A stretch of 64,000 nucleotides of DNA from Tragulus kanchil (lineage: Eukaryota > Chordata > Mammalia > Artiodactyla > Tragulidae). Below, piece after piece: positions 34,769 through 48,253 of this stretch. The stretch is taken from contig JAIOJX010000030.1 in the NCBI GenBank assembly GCA_022376925.1, forward strand, positions 168,093,084-168,157,083. Reading direction: 5' to 3'. The notes under the pieces are model-generated. The model was given only the letters and a program-made list of their open reading frames with translations. It was not told the DNA's origin and did not search any database. A program made the translations under genes and the position numbers. Every line of letters begins with the position of its first letter. Positions within the stretch are counted from its first letter, which is position 1.

Positions 34769-35802
34769 AAATTCATAATTGATGAACAATTATGATTAGT
34801 GATTCATAAACAAATGTATAACCTGTACATTTAACAAGCATTGCACAGGTGTGGAATATCAACTATACTTTTGTCTTCCTCTGTCGCTTCAGACTTTCTA
34901 CAATGAGTAATAAAAAATATTCTCCTGAGCCTAGATGAGGATGCGGGCAGGATGAGTATTTTCTGATCACTTACAGAGTCCTCCATTGCTCTTAGCCATA
35001 AATAGTCACATGGACAGAAATTCAAGTGTCAAACCCCATGAAGTGGTCCTGGTTGTGATAACTGTGACTGTCAGTTGGTTTGCACTGTGTCTCCTCTCAG
35101 CTCATTCCTGCTCCCAGATGGAAGTCTCTAACGGGAATAGGTGTCCCCTTTCTTATTGCCCCTTTTTTCCAGCTCACTGCTTTTCCTGTCCCCTTTGCTT
35201 GTCCTCCCTGACTGGTTGTCTCAGAGAGAAGCAGTGGTCAAAGCTACCTCTCATGGGCTCTGCAGAGACTCCTCTCATCCCTCCACCTAAGCAGGTGCAT
35301 CTTTGTTCCAGGTGCTCCTTGAAACTCTTAGTCTCTGGGCACCCATTCTCATCCTCCATTGCCCACTTGAAATTGTAGCAAAGTTCGTGTCTAAAAGGCA
35401 CCCTAGAAAGATGCAGAAGGCCCAGCAAAGAGTAAGAATCTACAACCTGGTTACAGGGCCAGTGGCCATGGCAAGCCCGATCCTCTCCAAATCAGTTTCC
35501 ATTTGTGAAACTCAGCCTATCACTACCCACTGGCCCACTTCACAGCATGACTGTAAAGATAAAATGTTGGCTTAAGGTCCAGGAAGCACTAGATTAATAC
35601 ATTCAAGGGAGGCTTTGTGGTTCAATGATGAACCTGCTGGGCAATGTGGGCGTGAATCTCCTTCCTGCTCCAACCCACTGAGAGAACACTCCTCAGAGCC
35701 TCAGTGCCCTGATCGAGGATCCTACAATGGCAACACACCCTTACCTGTAGGCTGATAGGGGATATTCAATGCCATGATCCACATAAAGCACACTCAGATC
35801 GT

Positions 35803-35929
35803 GATTCTTTATTTTTTTGTCTGATCTTAGTCATAGCACACAGGATCTAGTTCCCCAACCAGGGACTGAATCCCAGGCCCCTGCATTGGGAGCACGGAGT
35901 CTTGGCCACTGGGCCACCAGAGAAGTCCT
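35803..35929 (-). mobile_element. Duplicate CHR-2-like SINE
   Basis: This is a copy of 34641-34768 at an offset of about 1162. Confidence 0.68.
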
Positions 35930-37077
35930 CAAATTCATAATTGATGAACAATTATGATTAGTGATTCATAAACAGATGTATAACCTGTACATTTAACAAG
36001 CATTGCACAGGTGTGGAATATCAACTATACTTTTGTCTTCCTCTGTCGCTTCAGACTTTCTACAATGAGTAATAAAAAATATTCTCCTGAGCCTAGATGA
36101 GGATGCGGGCAGGATGAGTATTTTCTGATCACTTACAGAGTCCTCCATTGCTCTTAGCCATAAATAGTCACATGGACAGAAATTCAAGTGTCAAACCCCA
36201 TGAAGTGGTCCTGGTTGTGATAACTGTGACTGTCAGTTGGTTTGCACTGTGTCTCCTCTCAGCTCATTCCTGCTCCCAGATGGAAGTCTCTAACGGGAAT
36301 AGGTGTCCCTTTCTTATTGCCCCTTTTTTCCAGCTCACTGCTTTTCCTGTCCCCTTTGCTTGTCCTCCCTGACTGGTTGTCTCAGAGAGAAGCAGTGGTC
36401 AAAGCTACCTCTCATGGGCTCTGCAGAGACTCCTCTCATCCCTCCACCTAAGCAGGTGCATCTTTGTTCCAGGTGCTCCTTGAAACTCTTAGTCTCTGGG
36501 CACCCATTCTCATCCTCCATTGTACGAGTCTGCCCTACTGGATATGACCAAGACTCCCTCATCTCAGCTCTCCCCTACGGTCCACCTCAGGTGCATGGTA
36601 GACAGTGTTCAGGCTCCTGCCCAGATTAGTTCTAAAAGTGTAGCCCCCTCCCAATCTGGCCAGCCTGCTGGCTCCACTACCAAGGCAGAGACTGAGCTCT
36701 TTCCCATTCTGGATTTTCTGGAGTAGCAGGGCATCAGGCTCCATTTGTGGTTCACTTTAGCTTTGTGAGACATGGGTCAGGTCCCAGTTCTGGGTTTCAC
36801 AACTGGATGAAATCCAGGTCAAACTCTCCAGGTGGCTTCCTGGAAGCTCCCTTTGCTAGGCTTATGTCAGAAAATACCTCTTTCTCACAAAGGGAAAAGG
36901 TTGAGCAGAGCAGCAGCTCTCTCCCTGAATATCCATGGGTCTACCATAAATGTTAACTGGCTGTGACGTCTAAGAATCAACCAATGACCAGGCATCACAC
37001 TGAGTACCAGGAGAAGAGAGATGAATTGAGACAGTCTTGAGTTTTCAAAGGGGAATTTTTCTTCCTCAGGATCTCTC

Positions 37078-37312
37078 TTTTTTTTTTGGCCACTACTATT
37101 GGTCTTTCATTCACTCATTTTCACCCATCTTTGTTCTTTGGCCCGTGTGGGCCTCCCATCTCAGTGGCCTCTCTTGCTGCAGAGCACTGGCTCTGGGCAC
37201 ATGCGTCCCAGCCGCTCCATGGCACGTGGGATCTTCCCAGGCCAGGGATCGAACCGGCGCCCCTTGCACTGCAAGGCAGTGTCCTTACCCACTGGATCAC
37301 CAGGGAAGCCCC
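37078..37312 (-). mobile_element. CHR-derived SINE, short-tail, internally deleted
   Basis: The element is in reverse orientation. About 35 bases between ggagcggctgg and acgcatgtgcccag (element sense) are missing, with ctgg-type microhomology at the breakpoints. Imperfect target copies (cctcaggatctct and cctcagggtctct) flank it. A duplicate lies at 38179-38413. Confidence 0.8.
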
Positions 37313-38178
37313 CCTCAGGGTCTCTTGAATCCGCCACTTGCTTTTTCTGGTATTCCACTCTAACACAAAGCCTGTAGAGAAGGCCCTCTGGTTGGCTGCC
37401 TCTTTCATGCCCTTCCAAATTGCCCCTTTTTCCAGCTCACTGCTTTTCCTGTCCCTTTGCTTGTCCTCCCTGACTGGTTGTCTCAGAGAGAAGCAGTGGT
37501 CAAAGCTACCTCTCATGGGCTCTGCAGAGACTCCTCTCATCCCTCCACCTAAGCAGGTGCATCTTTGTTCCAGGTGCTCCTTGAAACTCTTAGTCTCTGG
37601 GCACCCATTCTCATCCTCCATTGTACGAGTCTGCCCTACTGGATATGACCAAGACTCCCTCATCTCAGCTCTCCCCTACGGTCCACCTCAGGTGCATGGT
37701 AGACAGTGTTCAGGCTCCTGCCCAGATTAGTTCTAAAAGTGTAGCCCCCTCCCAATCTGGCCAGCCTGCTGGCTCCACTACCAAGGCAGAGACTGAGCTC
37801 TTTCCCATTCTGGATTTTCTGGAGTAGCAGGGCATCAGGCTCCATTTGTGGTTCACTTTAGCTTTGTGAGACATGGGTCAGGTCCCAGTTCTGGGTTTCA
37901 CAACTGGATGAAATCCAGGTCAAACTCTCCAGGTGGCTTCCTGGAAGCTCCCTTTGCTAGGCTTATGTCAGAAAATACCTCTTTCTCACAAAGGGAAAAG
38001 GTTGAGCAGAGCAGCAGCTCTCTCCCTGAATATCCATGGGTCTACCATAAATGTTAACTGGCTGTGACGTCTAAGAATCAACCAATGACCAGGCATCACA
38101 CTGAGTACCAGGAGAAGAGAGATGAATTGAGACAGTCTTGAGTTTTCAAAGGGGAATTTTTCTTCCTCAGGATCTCTC

Positions 38179-38413
38179 TTTTTTTTTTGGCCACTACTAT
38201 TGGTCTTTCATTCACTCATTTTCACCCATCTTTGTTCTTTGGCCCGTGTGGGCCTCCCATCTCAGTGGCCTCTCTTGCTGCAGAGCACTGGCTCTGGGCA
38301 CATGCGTCCCAGCCGCTCCATGGCACGTGGGATCTTCCCAGGCCAGGGATCGAACCGGCGCCCCTTGCACTGCAAGGCAGTGTCCTTACCCACTGGATCA
38401 CCAGGGAAGCCCC
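38179..38413 (-). mobile_element. Duplicate of the 37078 SINE
   Basis: This is the same internally deleted element and flanks at an offset of 1101. Confidence 0.82.
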
Positions 38414-38604
38414 CCTCAGGGTCTCTTGAATCCGCCACTTGCTTTTTCTGGTATTCCACTCTAACACAAAGCCTGTAGAGAAGGCCCTCTGGTTGGCTGC
38501 CTCTTTCATGCCCTTCCAAATCAGCTTTCCCCAGCCTCAACTCTGACAGTCCAGAGATTTTACCAACTGCTCAAAAAGGAGATTTCAGTCCCCGTACACC
38601 CAAA

Positions 38605-38840
38605 AAACATGCACTCTGGGCCAGGCACTGTTTTCAGCAGGAGGGAATACCGCAAGGTGGAGAGAAAGACCTTGCTCCAGCTCCGGGCTGGGGCAGGCTG
38701 ACGAGGAAGAAGCACACCATATGGCACATGGTGGACACTCCAGGAGGAGAATGAGACCAGGAAAGTGCATGGGAAGATGATCCCATCTTCTAGTGGTACC
38801 CAAATGGAAGCGTACCTGAGCCCTGTGATCCTGCAAACAG
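38605..38840. mobile_element. L2/MIR-like ancient repeat fragment
   Basis: The motif gggccaggcactgttttcag, followed by a gacaaggtccctg-like region, suggests an old L2 or MIR-related element. An open minus-strand frame here (120 codons) is not convincing as a gene. Most of it recurs at 39761-39932. Confidence 0.35.
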
Positions 38841-39419
38841 GGAAGGTTAAGGAACAGTGCCCCAACTCCTCCCTTTGTGTTCTAGACAACTGCTTACTGC
38901 AAAGAACTACCTTTTCCCCCATACTGAGATAAGAATCCCAGGTGCCTCTTATTTTCCCTCAAGGTCCCTTTCTTTGCCTTGTAAATGATTAGCTGAAGTT
39001 TGTGCCCACTGATCAACTGGAACAAAATGCTTGTTTATCAGACTTTGGTTAAGCTTCTCTCCTCCCTCCACATTCATGAACTTTGGCCCACCTTAACTCT
39101 GAGCCAGCATACAATACTCCCACCCCCGGAAAACAGGCTGACCTGAGGGTGAAATAGCCTCTGACCTACTTACTATCATCTCACTACCCCAAACCTGGTT
39201 CCTTCTAGCTTTATTTGTTCTTCTCTATAAACTCTTTGAATCAATCCATTGACACTGACTAAATGAGTGATGTGTTTATGTGTATTAGGCGAAAGGATGT
39301 ACTTTCCAGGTGTGTGAACTACATTCATACTGCATTCTATACAAAGATTAAAGTGAGATGTTGTCCTACGAAGACAGTTTTCAGTTCTAAAATGTAAATT
39401 ATATTAATGAAGATAGTAT

Positions 39420-39657
39420 GAAACTGAAAGTTCAAAATAGACCCACAGACACAGAAAACAACTTATGGTTACCAAAGGGGAAGGAGGGAGGGGTAAATTA
39501 GGAATTTGGGATTAACCTATACATGCTAATATATATAAACTAAATAATCAACAATGTCATAATATATAGCAGAAGTGACTATACTCAATATTTTGTAATA
39601 ATCTATAAGCGTAAAGAATCTGAAAAAGAATATAGATACAGATATATAGATATAGAA
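39420..39657 (+). mobile_element. L1 3' UTR fragment
   Basis: The words tagacccacagacacagaaa, acaacttatggttaccaaag and ctatactcaatattttgtaa mark an L1 3' UTR of the tagcacagggaactct type, substituted. A duplicate lies at 40512-40749. Confidence 0.68.
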
Positions 39658-39697
39658 GAATGAAGTGAATAAAAGACCAATAGAAGTGGCCAAAAAT
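39658..39697 (+). mobile_element. 5'-truncated SINE 3' end
   Basis: Only the last ~30 bases of the short-tail SINE (aaaagaccaatagaagtggc then c plus A) remain, at the end of an L1 3' UTR. This may be a heavily 5'-truncated insertion. A duplicate lies near 40755-40789. Confidence 0.5.
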
Positions 39698-40511
39698 ATA
39701 TATATATTAAAAAAATATTCTTGATGTTCTCACATTGCTTTAAATTTTGAGAAGAAAAAAACCTTGCTCCAGCTCCGGGCTGGGGCAGGCTGACGAGGAA
39801 GAAGCACACCATATGGCACATGGTGGACACTCCAGGAGGAGAATGAGACCAGGAAAGTGCATGGGAAGATGATCCCATCTTCTAGTGGTACCCAAATGGA
39901 AGCGTACCTGAGCCCTGTGATCCTGCAAACAGGGAAGGTTAAGGAACAGTGCCCCAACTCCTCCCTTTGTGTTCTAGACAACTGCTTACTGCAAAGAACT
40001 ACCTTTTCCCCCATACTGAGATAAGAATCCCAGGTGCCTCTTATTTTCCCTCAAGGTCCCTTTCTTTGCCTTGTAAATGATTAGCTGAAGTTTGTGCCCA
40101 CTGATCAACTGGAACAAAATGCTTGTTTATCAGACTTTGGTTAAGCTTCTCTCCCCCCTCCACATTCATGAACTTTGGCCCACCTTAACTCTGAGCCAGC
40201 ATACAATACTCCCACCCCCGGAAAACAGGCTGACCTGAGGGTGAAATAGCCTCTGACCTACTTACTATCATCTCACTACCCCAAACCTGGTTCCTTCTAG
40301 CTTTATTTGTTCTTCTCTATAAACTCTTTGAATCAATCCATTGACACTGACTAAATGAGTGATGTGTTTATGTGTATTAGGCGAAAGGATGTACTTTCCA
40401 GGTGTGTGAACTACATTCATACTGCATTCTATACAAAGATTAAAGTGAGATGTTGTCCTACGAAGACAGTTTTCAGTTCTAAAATGTAAATTATATTAAT
40501 GAAGATAGTAT

Positions 40512-40749
40512 GAAACTGAAAGTTCAAAATAGACCCACAGACACAGAAAACAACTTATGGTTACCAAAGGGGAAGGAGGGAGGGGTAAATTAGGAATTTG
40601 GGATTAACCTATACATGCTAATATATATAAACTAAATAATCAACAATGTCATAATATATAGCAGAAGTGACTATACTCAATATTTTGTAATAATCTATAA
40701 GCGTAAAGAATCTGAAAAAGAATATAGATACAGATATATAGATATAGAA
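40512..40749 (+). mobile_element. Duplicate L1 3' UTR fragment
   Basis: This is a copy of 39420-39657 at an offset of 1092. Confidence 0.68.
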
Positions 40750-40843
40750 GAATGAAGTGAATAAAAGACCAATAGAAGTGGCCAAAAATATATATATATT
40801 AAAAAAATATTCTTGATGTTCTCACATTGCTTTTTAAATTTTG

Positions 40844-41091
40844 GTCTCTTTTATTAGTTTTCTATTTATTTATTTTCATCCATCTTTATTCTTTGACCTG
40901 TGTGGGCTTCCCAATGCAGTGGCCTCTCTCATTGCAAGGCACCAGCTCTGGGTTCATGCACTCCAGAGCACTGGCTCGTAACTGGACACACCGGTCCAGC
41001 CGCTCTGCGGCATGTGGTATCTTCCCAGGCCAGGGATCAAACTGGTGCCCCTTGCACTGGAAGGCGGACTCTTTACCCACTGGACCACAGG
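40844..41091 (-). mobile_element. Diverged CHR-derived SINE
   Basis: Reverse orientation: ttttcatccatctttattct on the left, and a head complement ending ccactggaccaca on the right. Several substitutions and a truncated head mark it as an older copy. It lies at the end of a duplicated block and is present once. Confidence 0.75.
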
Positions 41092-41741
41092 ACTACTTTA
41101 ATTTTAAAAAATAAACTTCAAAAAAATAATAATAATAACCTTTTTGCCTAACTCTGGAGGCACTTGTAGATCTTACGGTTGCAGTGTTTTCTCCCCTGCA
41201 GTTGTTTCTTTTTCCCCCTCGCAATAATCCTTTTGAACAGAAGTCTCCCCTGGAACAGAAGTCTTTCCAGATTCATCTTTTTATTTGGCTTGGTCAGGGA
41301 GAGTCTCTTTCTACAGTAACATTTCAACAGAGATCTGAAGGAAGTTAGGAAATGGAGCATATATCAATAGATTCTGGTGCGAAGAGACATTCCAGACAGG
41401 GGAGGAGGAAATACAAAAGCATCATGGAGAGAACACACTTAGCATATCAAGCGATAATGAGAAGACCACGGGGTTAAAGTATCATATAGAAAAAGGTGAT
41501 CAAATTAGGCGAATGGGATTCCAGAGACATCATTATGAAGAGTATGTGGAACATCAGAAGGCCTTGGGATTTTATTTTAAATAGGGTGGGCACCCACTGA
41601 AGGGTTCGGAGGCAGAGACAACTTACATTTTACTGAATCAACTTGACCAACAGGTAAAAAATAGTGGGACAAAATTAGAAATAGGGCAAGGGGTAGTTTG
41701 ATAAGAAAGTCTGACTAGTGGAAAGAAATGGTGGAGATGAT
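41092..41741. other. Unannotated sequence, possibly ancient repeat
   Basis: The middle part (acattccagacaggggagga, tcagaaggccttgggatttt, ggtgggcacccactgaaggg) resembles an old dispersed mammalian repeat that I cannot name with certainty. No gene is seen. Confidence 0.3.
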
Positions 41742-41754
41742 AAGAAATGAGGAG

Positions 41755-42072
41755 GGGCTTCCCCTGGTGGTCCAGTGGGCAAGAATACCACCTTGCAGTG
41801 CAAGGGGTGCCGGTTCCATCCCTGGCCTGGGAAGATCCCACGTGCCGCGGAGCGGCTGGACCGATGTGTCCAATTACCGAGCCAAAGCCCTGGAGCGCAT
41901 GTGCCCAGAGCCGGCGCTCGCGATGGGAGGCCCACAGGAGCCAAAGAACAAAGACGGATGAGAATAGAGAAATGAAAGACCAATAGAAGTGGCCCGCCCG
42001 CTCCCCTCCCTCGCCAACCCAACCCCTGCCCTAAATAAATAAATAAATAAATCTTTAAAAAAAAAAGAAAGA
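41755..42072 (+). mobile_element. CHR-derived tRNA SINE, long-tail form
   Basis: This element has an internal deletion (cgctcgcgatgggagg replaces the longer ctctgcgacgacagacgcc region). The target duplication aagaaatgaggag is at 41742-41754 and 42073-42085. A duplicate lies at 42905-43213. Confidence 0.83.
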
Positions 42073-42414
42073 AAGAAATGAGGAGACTGGGGATTTTTTT
42101 AAGGAAAGCAGGCCAAGTTTGCTGATGACTGGATTGGGGTGGAGATGTGGGCTGGTGAGAGGATTCTAGAATGAACCTAAGCAACTAGAATTATAGAGTC
42201 ACCATTTACTGAGCTGAGCTGATGAAGCTATGGGAGAAATGGGGCAATCAACCATATTTGAGGCATAGGAATTTAAATTATCAATTAGATATTATCTTAG
42301 CTGAGACAGAACTCAACTTGCCTATGTGCAAGTCATTTAGATATGCAGGGGTCAGTGGCAAGGATAGGAAGAGTGAGACCAGGACAGAAGAGAAGCCAAT
42401 AAAAAGGTGCACAA

Positions 42415-42618
42415 TCCACTACTATATATAAAACAAATAATTAATAAGAATCTACTGTAGAGCACAGGGAACTCTACTCAATATTCTGTAATGACTTACA
42501 TAGGAAAAGAATCTAAAACAGAGTAGATACATGTATATTTATAATTGATTCATTCTTCTGTACAGCAGAACCTAATACAACATTGTAAATAAACTATACT
42601 ACAATAAAAATTAATCTT
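42415..42618 (+). mobile_element. L1 3' UTR
   Basis: A 5'-truncated L1 end: gagcacagggaactctactc, ataggaaaagaatctaaaac, cattgtaaataaactatact, then an aataaaaattaatctt A-rich tail. The HIGD1A retrocopy inserted at this tail. A duplicate lies at 43557-43760. Confidence 0.75.
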
Positions 42619-42639
42619 AAAAAAAGGTGCGCTATCAAG

Positions 42640-42850
42640 AAGCTGGTAGTGACCTGAAATGTCCACTAGTTGAAGATTCTTCAATCACTATGTCACATGA
42701 CACAGACGTTACTCTTTCTTCATATGATGAAGATCAGGGATCTAAACTTATCCGAAAAGCTAGAGAGGCAATTTGTCCCCATCAGAATGGCAGGTTTTGC
42801 AGCAATCGTTGCATACAGATTATATAAATTGAAGAGCAGAGGAAATACTA
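42640..42850 (+). pseudogene. Partial repeat of the HIGD1A retrocopy 5' end
   Basis: This repeats 43782-43994 at an offset of about 1142, including the 5' UTR and the first ~55 codons. It lacks two bases (caatttg versus caccatttg), which breaks the frame, and it stops abruptly at 42850. About 54 bases of unrelated filler follow before the next block. It shares the same upstream target-site sequence as the full copy, so it is a duplicate of one insertion and not a second retrotransposition. Confidence 0.8.
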
Positions 42851-42904
42851 AGCAGATCGTGTAAAAATAGGGGGCATTCTAGGGCAAGTAGGAAGAATCG
42901 ACTG

Positions 42905-43213
42905 TGCTTCCCTGGTGGTCCAGTGGGCAAGAATACCACCTTGCAGTGCAATGCCGGTTCCATCCCTGGCCTGGGAAGATCCCACGTGCCGCGGAGCGGC
43001 TGGACCGATGTGTCCAATTACCGAGCCAAAGCCCTGGAGCGCATGTGCCCAGAGCCGGCGCTCGCGATGGGAGGCCCACAGGAGCCAAAGAACAAAGACG
43101 GATGAGAATAGAGAAATGAAAGACCAATAGAAGTGGCCCGCCCGCTCCTCCCTCGCCAACCCAACCCCTGCCCTAAATAAATAAATAAATAAATCTTTAA
43201 AAAAAAAAGAAAG
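42905..43213 (+). mobile_element. Duplicate of the 41755 SINE
   Basis: This is the same element at an offset of about 1148 falling to 1142. The drop comes from bases lost near its 5' end (gcttccctgg for gcttcccctgg, gcaatgccgg for gcaaggggtgccgg), again next to a block junction. Confidence 0.82.
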
Positions 43214-43556
43214 AAAGAAATGAGGAGACTGGGGATTTTTTTAAGGAAAGCAGGCCAAGTTTGCTGATGACTGGATTGGGGTGGAGATGTGGGCTGGTGA
43301 GAGGATTCTAGAATGAACCTAAGCAACTAGAATTATAGAGTCACCATTTACTGAGCTGAGCTGATGAAGCTATGGGAGAAATGGGGCAATCAACCATATT
43401 TGAGGCATAGGAATTTAAATTATCAATTAGATATTATCTTAGCTGAGACAGAACTCAACTTGCCTATGTGCAAGTCATTTAGATATGCAGGGGTCAGTGG
43501 CAAGGATAGGAAGAGTGAGACCAGGACAGAAGAGAAGCCAATAAAAAGGTGCACAA

Positions 43557-43760
43557 TCCACTACTATATATAAAACAAATAATTAATAAGAATCTACTGT
43601 AGAGCACAGGGAACTCTACTCAATATTCTGTAATGACTTACATAGGAAAAGAATCTAAAACAGAGTAGATACATGTATATTTATAATTGATTCATTCTTC
43701 TGTACAGCAGAACCTAATACAACATTGTAAATAAACTATACTACAATAAAAATTAATCTT
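43557..43760 (+). mobile_element. Duplicate L1 3' UTR (host of the HIGD1A retrocopy)
   Basis: This is a copy of 42415-42618 at an offset of 1142, directly upstream of the complete HIGD1A insertion. Confidence 0.75.
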
Positions 43761-43762
43761 AA

Positions 43763-45119
<1,357 letters not shown>

Positions 45120-45286
45120 GGTGTGCTATCAAGGCTGCTGCCATAAGCGATGAGGGCTCAAATCTTCAGAGACATGTGAGAAAATATACCAGATATCTCC
45201 AGGATTGTCTGTCTGAAAGGCAGTAGGCAGGAGCATTTATCTACCATCTCCCTAGCCCTGCTTGTTGAGAGTTTCTCCAGGTATGC

Positions 45287-46210
45287 TAAACTGTGTGGGT
45301 CAGATAAGAACATGGCAATTAGAATACTGGCTTCCTTCCTTGCAGGCTTGATTTACCTGGTGACCAAGTTACTGGTGACTAGTTCACTAGCTAGGTCACT
45401 CACGGGAGTCAAAGATAAGCACAAGAGAAACATGTCTCTTTTAAATACACTTGATAGTGGTACCAGTCCACCTTCTTAAACTCTTCTGATGAAATTAGTT
45501 CTAAAGAAGACATGCCAATCCTGAAAATGTTCCCAGTTGCTGCAGAATATCATATGCTTTTTTTTTTTTTTTATCATATGCTTTTGATGTGATGTAGGAA
45601 TCCTATTTACCCAAGTTAATTTAACTTTCTGACTGCCTTGTGAACTGAGTACTGTTTTAAGGGCTCTCTGGCTCTTGAAGAGCCCTTTCAGAACACTGCA
45701 TGGAATACAGCATTCTAGACCTCCCTGCAAGTCTGTGTGTGTTTTTAAACCAAACCTAAAAAGCTGGTAACAGAGCCACTTTGAAGTAGTATTTATCTGA
45801 GAATCATAGTTGTAAACATGAGACTAACTTAATTTTAAATGCCTTTTAGCTCTTTTGTAATTGCAGAATTATATTTTGCTGCTGTTAGAATAATTTTAAA
45901 TGTTATTTTGAAATAGAAATATGTATTTTAAGTGCTAATGCAAAGGTAAATGAAAAACAGCTTTTTAAATGTGTGCAGTATGTTCATTTTCTCTAAAAGA
46001 ATCATCAACTAAATAAATTGCCTATGATGGAAGCGATTTATGAGCAAGCTGGTTTGGGCAGATTCTATACAAACTTTGGTATACCACAGAATGCTTTGTT
46101 GTACTTGTGAAATTATCTTGTCTAACCTGAATTTACATTCCATGGTGATAACATGGTAAATGTACTTGTTATTAAAGTAAGTGAACACATCAAAAAAACA
46201 AAAAAAAGGT
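45287..46210 (+). pseudogene. Repeated HIGD1A retrocopy 3' UTR
   Basis: This repeats 44198-45119 at an offset of 1089 and contains only the 3' UTR and A-tail of the retrocopy, with the same downstream flank. A few substitutions and small indels separate the copies near 45,961-45,980, such as a shorter T run. The last ~170 bases occur a third time at 47143-47320. Confidence 0.8.
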
Positions 46211-48253
46211 GTGCTATCAAGGCTGCTGCCATAAGCGATGAGGGCTCAAATCTTCAGAGACATGTGAGAAAATATACCAGATATCTCCAGGATTGTCTGT
46301 CTGAAAGGCAGTAGGCAGGAGCATTTATCTACCATCTCCCTAGCCCTGCTTGTTGAGAGTTTCTCCAGGTATGCTAACACCGCTGCACTTTCTAGCTTCC
46401 CACTCCCAGGATGAAGCCAGCTGTCTGCTGTGGGAAGGAATCCCTGGGGGAGGCAGAGAACACTCTTGGTGACTGTTCTCTGCTAAATGAGTTGAAGCCT
46501 GCAATCAACTGTTTATCCCAGCCACCTGGACCAAAGGCATGGACAAAGGGCTACAAAGCAGGACACTGAGCTGCAGATACGAAGTCATCAGTGTATATAT
46601 AAACATATCACATTCTCTTGAGTGGGGAAAAAGTGTAAATAGGAGAAAATTTCCCCTATCACACTTCAAATCAAACCATTCAGACAAGCATCCACTCTAT
46701 CCACTAGCAAACTTGATTTTGACACAGTAGCTTCAGGCACAGCCCCCTCCTCTCTGAGGTTTTCCCACATTGGAAAGTGAAAAGGGAACGCCCTCCTCCA
46801 TCAAGAATATAATAGACTACAATGCTGGCACTAACTCAACTGGAAAATTTGACAGGCATAAATACAAGATCCCTTACAGAGATGCTAGAACATGAGTACA
46901 TGCACCACAGACATCCTTAGACAGGTGCGCTGCTGCATGCAGAAGCACAATAATAAATTTGTGCTTGCTTCACTCTCTGTCTCAGACCAGAGGTGACTGT
47001 CTCCTGAAGAATGGCTATGTGGAAGTGTGGGCGACTCAGCAGCAAGCAGAGAAAACACTTAGGAAATGACTGATTTACAACACTTTTAAATTACTTAGCT
47101 TCTTGTGCCTCACAGTAATAAAATGAAGAGGTTAGACTGGATGATTTATGAGCAAGCTGGTTTGGGCAGATTCTATACAAACTTTGGTATACCACAGAAT
47201 GCTTTGTTGTACTTGTGAAATTATCTTGTCTAACCTGAATTTACATTCCATGGTGATAACATGGTAAATGTACTTGTTATTAAAGTAAGTGAACACATCA
47301 AAAAAACAAAAAAAAGGTGTGCTATCAAGGCTGCTGCCATAAGCGATGAGGGCTCAAATCTTCAGAGACATGTGAGAAAATATACCAGATATCTCCAGGA
47401 TTGTCTGTCTGAAAGGCAGTAGGCAGGAGCATTTATCTACCATCTCCCTAGCCCTGCTTGTTGAGAGTTTCTCCAGGTATGCTAACACCGCTGCACTTTC
47501 TAGCTTCCCACTCCCAGGATGAAGCCAGCTGTCTGCTGTGGGAAGGAATCCCTGGGGGAGGCAGAGAACACTCTTGGTGACTGTTCTCTGCTAAATGAGT
47601 TGAAGCCTGCAATCAACTGTTTATCCCAGCCACCTGGACCAAAGGCATGGACAAAGGGCTACAAAGCAGGACACTGAGCTGCAGATACGAAGTCATCAGT
47701 GTATATATAAACATATCACATTCTCTTGAGTGGGGAAAAAGTGTAAATAGGAGAAAATTTCCCCTATCACACTTCAAATCAAACCATTCAGACAAGCATC
47801 CACTCTATCCACTAGCAAACTTGATTTTGACACAGTAGCTTCAGGCACAGCCCCCTCCTCTCTGAGGTTTTCCCACATTGGAAAGTGAAAAGGGAACGCC
47901 CTCCTCCATCAAGAATATAATAGACTACAATGCTGGCACTAACTCAACTGGAAAATTTGACAGGCATAAATACAAGATCCCTTACAGAGATGCTAGAACA
48001 TGAGTACATGCACCACAGACATCCTTAGACAGGTGCGCTGCTGCATGCAGAAGCACAATAATAAATTTGTGCTTGCTTCACTCTCTGTCTCAGACCAGAG
48101 GTGACTGTCTCCTGAAGAATGGCTATGTGGAAGTGTGGGCGACTCAGCAGCAAGCAGAGAAAACACTTAGGAAATGACTGATTTACAACACTTTTAAATT
48201 ACTTAGCTTCTTGTGCCTCACAGTAATAAAATGAAGAGGTTAGACTGGATGAT
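46035..48253 (+). repeat. Direct duplication 16 (offset 1108)
   Basis: Copy A 46035-47142 and copy B 47143-48253. The first ~170 bases are the third copy of the HIGD1A 3' UTR end. The rest is unique intergenic sequence with no gene recognised. Confidence 0.93.

Larger units (their letters stand above)
34203..36521 (+). repeat. Direct duplication 11 (offset 1162-1164)
   Basis: Copy A 34203-35366 and copy B 35367-36521. Differences are a T-run length, one A/G SNP (aacaaatg versus aacagatg) and a C-run difference near 35,147 and 36,308. Confidence 0.93.
36316..38520 (+). repeat. Direct duplication 12 (offset 1101)
   Basis: Copy A 36316-37418 and copy B 37419-38520, joined at ccttccaa|attgcccc. 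The first bases of B have shortened T and C runs. The 36316-36521 sequence is present three times. Confidence 0.93.
38669..40842 (+). repeat. Direct duplication 13 (offset 1092)
   Basis: Copy A 38669-39760 and copy B 39761-40842. One T/C difference (ctcctccctcc versus cccccctcc). Apart from the L1 fragment and the old repeat piece I see nothing else in it. Confidence 0.93.

Noticed and set aside
34986..35378. A 130-codon plus-strand frame with Cys/Pro/Leu-rich text, repeated in part at 36303 and 37338.
   Set aside because: It repeats only because blocks 11 and 12 are duplicated. There is no domain, no signal of a start, and frame interruptions differ between copies.
38560..38922. A 120-codon minus-strand frame recurring at 39730-40014.
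   Set aside because: The DNA resembles an old L2/MIR-type repeat, and the recurrence is duplication 13.
42851..42904. A 54-bp sequence found only between the two copies of duplication 14, considered as an attachment or excision site.
   Set aside because: It has no inverted repeat and no match at other junctions. Similar unmatched filler occurs at 51684 and 57110, so low-quality contig ends explain it better.
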